Shown in pieces: positions 33,187-45,100 of a DNA stretch of 64,000 nucleotides. The position numbers and the translations under genes are program-made. The notes under the pieces are model-generated. The model saw only the letters and a list, made by a program, of their open reading frames with translations. It searched no databases and was not told the origin of the DNA. Origin of the DNA: Actinophytocola gossypii (GTDB lineage: Bacteria > Actinomycetota > Actinomycetes > Mycobacteriales > Pseudonocardiaceae); contig NZ_JAFFZE010000018.1 of NCBI RefSeq assembly GCF_025165815.1, positions 23,179-87,178 of the forward strand, read 5' to 3'. Every line of letters starts with the position of its first letter. Position 1 is the stretch's first letter.

Positions 33187-36100
33187 TCACTCCTCCGGAG
33201 CTTGGGTGAGGATCGTGCGCAGGTCGGTGAGCAGGGACTCGATTCTGGTGCGGGTGAACAGGTCCGTTCGGTAGTGCAGGTAGCAGTCGACCGAGCCCTC
33301 GCCCGCCGGCTCGTAGCAGGAGAGGGTGAGGTCGGCTCTCGTCACGCCGGTGGGGATCGCCGTGCCGGGAACGGACAGGGTCGCCTTCTCGTGGTGGATC
33401 AGCATTACCTGCGGGGGAGTGGGGAGCAGGTCGGCCAACGGGACGTTCTGGTGGTCCAGGGCGTCCAGTGTGGTCTCCCGGATCCGGGTCAGCAGCTCGG
33501 GGAACGACGGATCGCCGGACGTGTCGGTGCGGAGGATCACCGTGTTCGCGAAGCAGCCGACCAGGGCGGTCAGGGACTCCTCGGTTCGGCCGGCCACCAG
33601 GGTGCCGATGGGCAGGTCGGTGCCTGCGCCGTGCCGGGTGAGCAGGCGGGCGAACGCGGCCTGGAGCACCATGAACAGGCTCGTTCCGGTTCTCGACGCC
33701 ACCTCGTCGAGGCGACGGCGCAGGGGCTCCTCGATGACCAGGGGGGCGAAGTCGGCGGCGTCGCTGACCTCGTCGACCTCGCGGTCGGTGGGGAGGTGCA
33801 GGTGGGGGAGGTCGGCCAGGCGTGCCTGCCAGTACGCGCGTCGACGGTCGCCGTCGGTGGCGAGTAGGTCGGTCGACCAGGCGGCGTAGTCGGCGTACGT
33901 CACCGGGAGTGGGGTCCATTGTGGAGGCTGGCCGGCGCGGCGGGATTCGTAGGCGTGGGCGAGGTCGGTGAACAGGGGCACCACCGACCACTCGTCCACG
34001 GCGGCGTAGTGCATGGTGAGCACCAGGGTCGCGGTGTCGGCCAGCCAGTGTGCGCGGAACGGGGGCTCGACGGCGGGGTCCAGCGGGGTTGACGGTGGGG
34101 TGTCGTGGACCAACCTGGGCGGGGTGGCCGGGGTCAGGTGAGTGCCGACGAGCGTCCGGAGGGGCTCGTGGCGGGTGACGACATCGTCGATGGCGGCGGT
34201 CAGGGCGTCGAGGTCCGCGTCGGGTAGGGGGATGGCGAAGACGTGGTCGGGGGTGGTGTGGGCGAGCTGGTTGCGTTGTACGGGGGCCGCGGGGACGGGG
34301 GCGTCGTGCACGCGAGGTGTCAGGGTGGGGCGCGCCGCGGCGGCACCGGCGATGCGGCCGGCGAGGGTGGCGACGGTGGGGGCGTCGAAGACGTCGCGGA
34401 TCGCCAGGTCCACGGCGAACGTGGCGCGGACCCGCGCGCACAGGCGCATCGCGGCCATGGAGTGGCCGCCCAGGGCGAAGAAGTTGTCGTGCACGCCGAC
34501 CTCGGGGAGGTCGAGCACCTCGGCGAACACGGCGGCGAGCCGGCGCTCCTCGGGCGTGGTCGGACGTTCCGAGCCGGTCAGGGCGGACCAGTCGACGGCC
34601 GGCAGCGCGCGGCGGTCGAGCTTTCCGTTGGGGGTCAACGGGAGTGGGCCGTCGAGGGGCACCACCGTGGTCGGCACCATGTGTTCTGGCAGGAACTCCG
34701 CCAGGTACGCGCGCAGCTCCACCGGGTCGACCAGGCCGGTGGCGTAGGCGACCAGGCGCGCACCGTCGACGACCACGGCTGCCTGGCGGACGGACGGGTG
34801 CCGGGCCAGGGTGGCCTCGATCTCGCCGAGCTCCACCCGGAAGCCGCGGATCTTCACCTGGTCGTCGGAGCGGCCGTAGAAGTCCAGGACGCCGTCGCGG
34901 CGCCAGCGGGCCCGGTCGCCGGTGCGGTACATGCGGCTGCCCGGCGGACCGAACGGGTTGGCGACGAACCGGCCGGCGGTCATGGCGGGGCGGCCCAGGT
35001 ACCCGCGCGCCAAGCCGCGGCCGGCGACGTACAGCTCGCCGATCACCCCCGGCGGCACCGGGCGGAGCGTCTCGTCCAGCACGTACACCCGGGTGTTCGG
35101 GTCCGGCACGCCGATCGGCACCTGGCCCGCCCAGCCGGGGTCGGCCTGCCAGAGGGTGGAGTTCACCGTCGCCTCGGTCAGACCGTACGCGGCCAGCACG
35201 TTCAGCCGGCCCGCCCAGCGGCCGATCAGGTCCGGCGGCACCGTCTCCGTGCCGACCAGGATCGTCGCGCCGGCCGGCAGCGTGCAGTCGGCGGGCAGCG
35301 CGGACACCAGTGACGGCGGCAGGATCAGGTGCGTGATCCGTTGGCGCTCCAGGAACTCCGACAGCGCGCGGCCCGCGGTCCGCACCTCCTCCGGCGCCAG
35401 CACGAGCGTGCCGCCGACGCACAGGGCCATGGTCAGCTCGAACACGGCGACGTCGAAGCCGATCGACGCGTACTGCAGCACCCGGCTGTCCTCGCGCAGG
35501 CGCATCCGGTCCACGGCGGTCGCGGCCAGCGAGGCGATGCCGTCGTGCGGGACCACGACGCCCTTGGGGCGCCCGGTGGAGCCGGACGTGTAGATCACGT
35601 ACGCGGCCGAGTACAAACCGAACGGTCCGTTTTCCGGTGTGGACGGTTCGAGCTCGTCCAGTGGAACGGTGTCCAGCAGGATTCGTGGCACGCCGGTCTC
35701 CGGGATCTTCCCGGTCACCGGCTCGGTCGCGAGCACCAGACGGGCGCCGGCGTCCTCGAGCTGGTAGGCGATCCGGTCCGCCGGATGACTCAGGTCCAGC
35801 GGCAGGTATGCCGCCCCCAGCTTCACCACCGCCAGCACCGCGGCCACCAGCTCCGCCGACCGGGGTACGGCCACGCCGACCACGTCCTCCGGCCCGATCC
35901 CGTGCCGCAGCAGCAAAGAAGCGATCCGGTTCGAACGGGCGTCCAGCTCCGCGTAGGTCCAGCTGAGCGAACCGTCCACGACCCCCTCGGCGTCCGGTTT
36001 CGCCGCCACGCGGCGGGCGAACAGCTCCGGCATGGTCAGCTCGGGCACCACGCGGTCGGTGTCGTTGAAGCCGACCACCACGTCGTGCCGCTCGGCCGCC

Positions 36101-39100
36101 GTCCGAAGGTCCACAGCGGACAACGGCGCGGCCGGGTCGGCGACCACGGCGGCCAGTAGGGTGACCAGCCGGGAGCCTAGAGCGGCCACGGTCGAGGCGT
36201 CGAACAGGTCGGTCGCGTACTCCAGGCGGCACTCGACCCGCCCGCTCGCGGTGTGCTCGGCGAAGCTGAACACCAGGTCGAACTTCGCGGTGTGGCTGTC
36301 GAAGGCCACCGGCTCCGCGGTCAGGCCGGGCAGCTCCAACCACTCGGAACCGACGTTGTGGTAGCCGACCATCACCTGGAACAGCGGGTTGCGCGACAGC
36401 GAGCGCTCCGGGTTGAGCCGCTCCACCACCGCCTCGAACGGCACGTCCGCGTGCGAGAACGCGGCCAGGTCGACGTCCTTCACCGTCGCCACCAGCTCGG
36501 CGAACGACTCCGCGCCGGACACGGGAGTGCGCAGCACCAGCGTGTTCACGAAGAACCCGACCAGCTCGTCCAGCGCGCCGTCCACCCGGCCGGCGATCGG
36601 CGCCCCGAGCGGAAGGTCCGCACCCGCTCCGACCCGGTGCAGCAGCGCCGCGACCCCCGCGTGCAGCAGCATGAACATGCTCGCGCCGGTCTCGGCGGAC
36701 AGGTCGCGCAGGCCCTCGCTCACCTCGGGCGGCAGCGTGACCAGCTCCTCCGCGCCCCGGAAGGACGGGCGGGCCGGGCGCGGCCGGTCGGTCGGCAGGT
36801 CCAGCTCGCGGGGCGCGCCGTCGAGCACGCGCTGCCAGTGGTCCAGCTGCTGGCCCGCCAGGTCGCCGAGCAGGCGGCGTTGCCAGAGCGTGTAGTCGGC
36901 GTACTGCACGGGCAGCGGTGCCCAGTCCGGGGCGGCACCGGTGAGACGGGTCCGGTAGGCGGCCGCGAGGTCACGCAGGAACGGGCGGTCGGACCACTCG
37001 TCGGTGGTGATGTGGTGCAACAGGACCACGACCACGTGCTCCACCTCGGACACCCGGCCGACCGTGACCCGCAGCGGCAGCTCGGTGGCCAGGTCGAACG
37101 GGCGTTCCACCTCGGCCTGGACGTCGAGGTCGGCGACGACCTCGACCGGGACCGCAGGGTCGGCCAGGACCCGCTGGTACGGCGTGCCGTCCCGGTCGAC
37201 GAACACCGTCCGCAGGGCCTCGTGCCGGGCCACGACGTCGGCGAGCGCGGCGCGCCACGCGTCGAGGTCGAGCCGACCGCGCAGCCGGAACACCAGCGGG
37301 AAGTTGTAGGCCGCGCCCCCGCCCTCCAGCTGTTGGATGACCCAGAGCCGTTGCTGCGCATGGGACAGCGGCACCTCCGCCGGCCGCTCCACCGGGACCA
37401 GCGGCGGCCGGGACGCCGCCCCGGCCGCGTCGACCCGCGCGGCCAGTTCGGCGACGGTCGGCGCCTCGAACAGGTCCCGGATCGCCAGGTCGACGTCCAG
37501 GGCCGAGCGCGCCCGGCTGACCAGGCGGGTGGCGAGCAGCGAGTGCCCGCCCAGCTCGAAGAACCCGTCGTCCACCCCGACCGCCGGCACGCCGAGCACC
37601 TCGGCGAACAGCCAGCACAGCACCTCCTCGGTGCGGGTGGACGCCGCCCGACCCCGGGCCGGGTCGAGTGACGGGGCCGGCAGCGCGCGCACGTCGAGCT
37701 TGCCGTTGACGGTCAGCGGCAGGTGGTCCACCGGCACGACCGCGGCCGGCACCATGTAGTCCGGCAGCCGTTCCCTCAGGTACTCGCGCAGGCCGTCCCC
37801 GCCGGGCACGACGTAGGCGACCAGCCGTTTGGAGGCACCCGCGTCGACCGCGACGACCGCGGCCTGGGTGACCTCGGGGTGCGCGGCCAGCACGGCCTCG
37901 ACCTCGCCCAGCTCCACCCGGTAGCCGCGGATCTTCACCTGGTCGTCGGTGCGGCCGAGGAAGTCCAGGTTCCCGTCCGGCCGGCGCCGCACCAGGTCGC
38001 CGGTGCGGTACATGCGGTCGCCGGGCGTCCCGAACGGGTCGGCGACGAACCGGCCCGCGGTCAGCCCCGGCCGGTCGTGGTAGCCGCGGGCCAGGCCGAT
38101 GCCGGCGATGTACAGCTCACCGGGCGCACCCGGCGGCACCGGGCGCAGCCGGGCGTCCAGCACGTAGCCCCGGGTGTTCCAGATCGGCCGGCCGACCGTG
38201 GGCGAGTCGGAGTCCTCAGTGGACGCACCGAGGGTGTTGATGGTGTACTCGGTCGGCCCGTACAGGTTGTAGCCGTGGGTGCCGCGCGTGTCGCGGAGCC
38301 GCCGCCACACCGCCTCCGGCACCGCCTCGCCGCCGAGCAGCACCAGCGGCGGCACGTGCCCTTCGAGCAGGCCCTCCTCGAACAGCAGCTGCGCGTACGT
38401 GGGCGTGACGTTGACGACGTCGATCCGGTGTTCCGCGCAGTAGTCGACCAGCGCGGTCGCGTCCCGGCGCAGCTCCTCGTCGCAGACGTGCACCTCGTGG
38501 CCCTCGACGAGCCACAGCAGCTCCTCCCACGACATGTCGAACGCGAACGACACGGTGTGCGCGATCCGCAGCCGTCGCCCCGCGGCCGCGACCGTCGGCC
38601 CGAAGATCTCCGCGCGGTGGTTCAGCTGCATGTTCGTCAGCCCGCGGTACGGGGTGACCACGCCCTTCGGTCGCCCGGTCGACCCGGACGTGTAGATCAC
38701 GTACGCCGGGTGGTCCAGGGAGAACCGCTCGGTGATCTCCCCACCCGGCAACGACTCCAGGTCGACCTCGTCCAGCCGCACCGCGTCCCCCGACAGCGCC
38801 GGGTCCACAGTGGACATTGACAGCAGGCACACCGGTGCGGTGTCGTCGACCATCAGCCGCAGCCGCTCCACCGGATGGTCCAGGTCCAGCGGCAGGTACG
38901 CCGCACCCGTGCGCAGCACCGCGAACAGTGCCACGACCATCTCGATCGACCGAGGCAACGCCAGCGCCACCACGGTCTCCGGCGCCGCGCCCCGAGTCAG
39001 CAGCAGCCGGGCCAGCCGGTTGATCCGGGAGTCCAGCTCCGCGTAGGTCAGCCTGACGTCACCGAACACCAACGCGACCTCGTCCGGCGTGCGGGCGGCC

Positions 39101-42100
39101 TGCGCGGCCAGCATCTCGGCGACGGTCGTCTCCGGCACCGGATGCCGGTTCGCCTCCCACTCGGCGGCCAGGAGAGCCTTTTCCGCCGGCAGCAACAGGT
39201 CCAGCTCGCCCACCCGCGCCGCCTGGTCCTCGACGAGCCGGTCGAGCAGCGCGGTGAAGCGGGTCAGGTAGCCGGCCGCGGTGTCGTCGTCGAACACGTC
39301 CGGGCGGTACTCCAGCTTGACCGTCAGGGTCTGGCCCGGCGTGACGACCAGGGTCAGCGGGTAGTGCGTGGCGTCCACGCCGGTCATCGCGGTGATGCCG
39401 TGCCGGTCGCGCAGCGCGGTGAACGCGTCGGCGTCGACGAAGTTCTGCAGCACGTACAGCGTGTCGAACAGCACCGGGTGCCCGGCCAGCTGTTGCAGCT
39501 CACCCAGCCCGAGGTACTCGTGCGGCATCAGCGCGGTCCGCTGGTCGTGCACGCGCCGCACCAGCCCGGCGACCGTCTCGTGTGGATCGAGCGTGACCCG
39601 GACCGGAACCGTGTTGAGGAACAACCCGATCGCACTGTCCACATCGGGCACCTCGGGCGGTCGTCCGGCGACCGTGCTGCCGAACACGACGTCGCCGCGC
39701 CCGGTCGTACCAGCCAGCACCAACGCCCACGCCGCGTTGAGCAGCGCGTTCAGCGTCACCCCGGCGTGCCGGGCCGCGTCCCGCAGCCGGCCGGCGTCCA
39801 GCTCGGCCAGCTGGCGGCGCGGGATCACCGGCCGCATCGCCAGGTCCGCCCGGCCGACCAGGGTCGGCTCGGCGAGCCCGGCGAGCGGGGCCCGCCACGC
39901 CGCCCGCGCCGCATCGGTGTCCTGAGTGGACAGCCAGACGAGGTAGTCGCGGTACGAACCGGGTTCCGGCAGCCCGGTCGGGTCGCCGCCGCGGTCGTAC
40001 AGGGACAGCAGCTGGTCCAGGAAGTGGCTCTGCGACCAGCCGTCCCACAGGATCAGGTGGTGGGTGGTGAGCAGCCGGTCACCGCCGTCGAGCCGGATCA
40101 CGGTCATCCGGAACAGCGGCGGGGCCGCGAGGTCGAACCGCCGGGCACGGTCCGCGGCGGCGACCTCCTCGGCCCGGGTCGCCTGGTCCGGCTCGCCGGT
40201 CAGGTCCACGACCTCGACCGGCACCTCGGGCGCGGCGGCCACGAACTGGACCGGCACCGGCACGCCGTCGCTGGTGAACCCCGCCCGCAGGCTCGGGTTG
40301 CGGGCCACCAGCGCCGCCGCCGCGGCCCGCAGCGCGTCGACGTCGAGCCGGTGGTCCAGGTCCAGCGCGCCCTGTGCGGTGTAGACGTCCAGTTCGGCGG
40401 TGTCGTAGCTGGCGTGGAAGAGCAGACCCTCCTGCAGCGGCGACAGCGGCCAGATGTCCTCGACCGGCTGCCCGGCCAGGGCGCGCACCCGCTCGACGGT
40501 GTCCCGGTCGAGCGGCACCAGCGACCCCAGCTCATCCAGCGCGGCCAGCCAGTGGTCGACGATCGCGTGCACGTCGGCGTCGTCGAGCCGCCCGCCATCC
40601 CACGTCCACGCGGCCCGCAGCCGAGGCCCGTCCGGGGTCTGCGCGCACAGCGCGTTCAGCTCCAGCAGGTGCGACATGCCGAGGTCGCCGTCCGGGGCGA
40701 TCGCCAACCCCTCCGGCGCGGGCGCCCAGTCCTGGTCCTCGGCGGCGGGGAACCGGCCGAAGTAGTTGACCAGCACCTGCGCCCGCGACGCACCCGCGAG
40801 CAGCGGCGCGGTCTGCGCGTTCAGGTGGCGCAGCAGGCCGTGCCCGAGCCCGTGGTCCGGGGCCGCCCGCAGCGCCCGCCGCACGAGCCGCCGCTGCGCG
40901 CCGAGATCCGGCGTGGACGCGAGACGCACCGGCTGGACGCTGGTGAACCAGCCGACCGTGCGGGACAGGTCGTGGTCGCCCTCCCGGCCGTGCCGCTCGA
41001 CGTCCACCAGCAGGTCTCGGTCCGACCCCCAACGGGTGACCGCGACCCGCAGCGCGGTGATCAGCAGCTCGGTCGGCTCCCGGAGCAGGGCCTCGGTGTC
41101 GGCGACGGACAGCTCGACGACGCGGCTCCGGCTGTCGCGCACCACTCCGGGTCGCGTGTCGGGTACGAGGTCGGCCCCGGGGGCGAGGGTCTCGGTCCAG
41201 TGCGGCAGCTCGGCCAACCGGTGCGGGGCGTGCGCCTGCGCGACCAGGTCACGGGCGAACCGCCGCAGCGACGTGCCGACCGGGGCCAGTTCCTCCCCGG
41301 CCCACGCGGCGGCCAGGTCGCCGAACAGGATCCGCCAGGACACGCCGTCGACCACCAGGTGGTGCGCGACCAGCAGCAGCCGGCCCGGCTCCGTGCCCGC
41401 GTCGAACCAGACGGCCTGGAGCACCACACCGGCCTCCGGGTCGAGCCGGTCGGCCGCGGCGTCGGCCTCCGCCGCGAGGTCCGCGGTCGCCGGCACCCGG
41501 CGCGGCGTGATCTCGGCGTCGGGCAGGGACTCCAGGGACCACAGCTCCGGCGTGACCCGCACGAGCCGCTGCCGCAGCCCGTCGTGCCGGTCCAGCACCG
41601 CCCGGAGCGTGCGGGTGATCCCCTCGACGGTGGCGCCAGCCGGGGTCCGTACCAGCATCGGCAGCGTGAACCGCCCGATCGGCCCGCCGCGCTCCCGCAG
41701 GTGGTGCACCACCGGCAGCGGCGGGATGTCCCCGACACCGTCCTCGTCGGCGATCGGCGCGGGCGCGGGGGACAGGGCGGCCAGCGCGGCCGGCGTGCGG
41801 TGGGTGAACACGTCCCGGGGACTCAGCTCGATCCCGGCCGCTCGGGCACGGGTCGACACGCTGATCGACAGGATGCTGTCGCCGCCGAGCGCGAAGAAGT
41901 CCTCGTCCGGGCCGACCCGGTCGACCTTGAGCACCTCGGCGAACACGTCGCACAGCACCCGTTCCCGCTCACCGCCGGCGTCCCGAACGGGCGGGCGTGG
42001 CACCGAAGGCGCGGGCAGCGCGTTCCGGTCGAGCTTCCCGCTGGGCGTCACCGGCATGGCGTCCAGCGCCACCAGCGTGTCCGGGACCAACGGCGCCGGC

Positions 42101-45100
42101 AGCCGTTCCGCGAGCCAGGCGAGCACCGCCGCGGTGTCCGCGGTGGCCGGGGTGACATAGCCGACCAGCCGCGCGCCGCCCGGACCGTCGGTGCGGGCCA
42201 GTGCCGCCGCACCGGTGACCCCGGGCGCCGAGGCCAGCGCGGCCTCGACCTCACCCAGCTCCACCCGGTTCCCCCGGATCTTGACCTGCCGGTCGGCCCG
42301 GCCCAGGTACACCAGGGCGCCGCCGTCCAGGCGAACCAGGTCACCGGTCCGGTACATCCGCTCACCCGGCGCGCCGAACGGATCGGCCACGAACCGGCTC
42401 GCGGTGAGCCCCGGCCGGTCGTGGTAGCCGAGGGCCAGCTGCGCACCGGCCACGTACAGCTCGCCCGGCTCCCCGGGAGGCGTCGGCCGCAGGTAGTGGT
42501 CCAGCACGTACAGCCGGGTGTTGGCCACCGGCAGCCCGATCGGCACGGTCCCGCCGGACGCCGTGCCGTCGTGGCGCCACCACGAGACCTGCACCGCGGC
42601 CTCGGTCGGCCCGTACACGTTGGAAAGCGGCCCGCCCCACCGGTCGGCGACCGCCGCCGGCAGCGCGTCGCCGCCGCCGAACACCCGCAGCCGCGCCGGG
42701 TCAACCCCGGCCTCGAGCAGCGCCGGCAGCATCGCGGACACGGTCAGCAGCGTGGTCACACCGTGCTCGCGGATGGTCGCCGCGAGCCGCGCCGGATCGC
42801 GGTGCGCGTCCCGCTCGGCGAGCACGACCGAGGCGCCCGAGGTGAGCGGCCACAGGATCTCCAGCAGCGCCGGGTCGAAGCTCGCCGAGATCTGGTGCAG
42901 CACCCGGTCGTCCGCGCCGAGCGGGAACTCCCGCCGCAGCCAGGTCAGCTGGTTGACGATCGCCCGGTGCGGCACCGGAACGCCCTTGGGCCGCCCGGTC
43001 GACCCGGACGTGTAGATCAGGTACGCGACGTGCTCCGGCGACACCGGTGTCCCGCCGGCCGGTCCGCCCCGTGCCGCCCGCACGTCCTCGGCGGTGAGCA
43101 CCGCCGCCGCCCCCGAGTCGGCCAGCATCAGCGACCGCCGCTCGGCCGGGTAGTCGACGTCCACCGGCAGGTACACCGCACCCGCCCGCAGCACGCCGAG
43201 CAGCGCCACCACCAGCTCCACCGACCGCGGCACCGCCACCGCCACGACGACACCCGGTCCGGCCTCCAGCCGGTGCGCGACCGCCCCCGCCCAGTCCAGC
43301 AGCTCGCGGTACGTCAGCCGCTCGTCGCCGACGACCGCGATCGCGTCCGGGGTCCGCGCCGCCCGCTCGGCGACCAGCTCGGCGACCGTCACCGGCGGCA
43401 CCGCCAGCTCGGGCCCGGCCAGCGGCTCGGTCACCGCCAGGTCGAGGTGCGCCACCGGCCGCCTCGGCTCGGCGGCCACAGTGGACAGCAGGTGCGTCAG
43501 CCACTCGGCGATCCGCCGCACCCGGGCGTCGTCCAGGCGCGCGGCGTCGTACTCGAACCGCACCCGCAGGGACTCGCCGGGGAACACCACCAGCGCCAGC
43601 GGGTAGTGGCCCTCGCCGACATCGGTGACCTCGCCGACCTCGATCGTGCCGGCCGGGTCGCTCAGCCGCCCGCCAGCGGGGAAGTTCTCGAACACCACCA
43701 GCGTGTCGAACAGCTCCGGCAGCCCCGCGATCCGCTGCAGCTCCCCGAGCCCCAGGTAGTGGTGGTCCGACAGGTCCGCCTGCGCGCCCTGCAACGCCGC
43801 CAGCACCTCGGCCACCGGCTGCCCGGGCGCCCACCGCATCCGGACCGGCAGCGTGTTCGCGAACAACCCGACCATCGACTCCACGCCGTCCACATCGGAC
43901 GACCGGCCGGACACCGTGGTACCGAACACCACGTCCGCCCGCCCGGTGAGCCGGCCCAGCAGCAGCCCCCACGCGCCCTGCACCAGCGTGTTCACGGTCA
44001 GGTCGTGCGCACGGGCCCGCCCGGCGAGCCGCGCGGTCAGCTCCGCCGGCAGCTCGATATCCACCCGCCCCGGCTCGTGCCGTCCGGCCGGCCGCGTGCC
44101 GGGCAGCAGCGTCGGACCGTCCAACCCGGACAGCTCGGCCCGCCAGGCCGCGCGGGCCGCGTCCCGGTCCAGGCCGGCGAGCCACTCGTGGTAACGCCGG
44201 TACGGGGTGACCGGCGGCAGGGCCGGCGGGTCGCCGTGCGGGGCGTAGAGCGCGAGCAGCTCCCGCAGCAGGATCGCGCCCGACCAGCCGTCGGCGGCGA
44301 TGTGGTGCATGGTGAGCACCAGCCGGCTCCGGCCCGTGCCCACGACCAGCGTTGCCCGCAGCAACGGCGCCTGACTCAGGTCGGTCCCGGCCGCGCGCTC
44401 CTCGGCCGCGACCAGCACCGGATCGCCGGTGGTCTCCCGCCACGGCACCGTCACCCGCTCGGCGATGACCTGCTCGACCCGCCCGTCGTCGCGCTGCCCG
44501 AACGACGCCCGCAGCGGCGCGTGCCGGTCCACCACCCCCTGCACCGCCCGGCGCAACGCGGCCGGGTCGACCTCGCCGACCAGCTCGATCGTCTGCTGGG
44601 CCAGGTACACGTCGTCGGCGTCCTGCGCGTGGAAGAAGAACCCCTCCTGCAACGGCGTCGCCGGCAGCACACCGGCCTCGTGATCGTCCGCGGGCGCGGC
44701 CACCGCGACCGGCTCCGCCACCTCGGCGAGCGCCGCGACCGTGCGCAGCCGGAACACCGCACGCGGGGTCACCCGCAGCCCGGCCGCGCGGGCCCGGGTC
44801 ACCAGCTGGATCGCCACGATGCTGTCGCCGCCCAGCTCGAAGAAGCTGTCCCGCACCCCCACCGACGGCAGCTCCAGCACCTCGGCGAACACCCCGGCCA
44901 GCACCCGCTCGGTCTCCGTGCTCGGCGCCGCGTCCCCGGCCAGCCCAGCCCAGTCCGGGTCGGGCAGCGCCCGCGCGTCCAACTTCCCGTTGGGTGTCAA
45001 CGGAAGCCGACCGTCCACTGTGACCACCGCGGACGGCACCAGGTACTCCGGCAGCCGCTCCGCCGCGTACCCGCGCACGTCCCGCGGCTCCCCGCCGACC

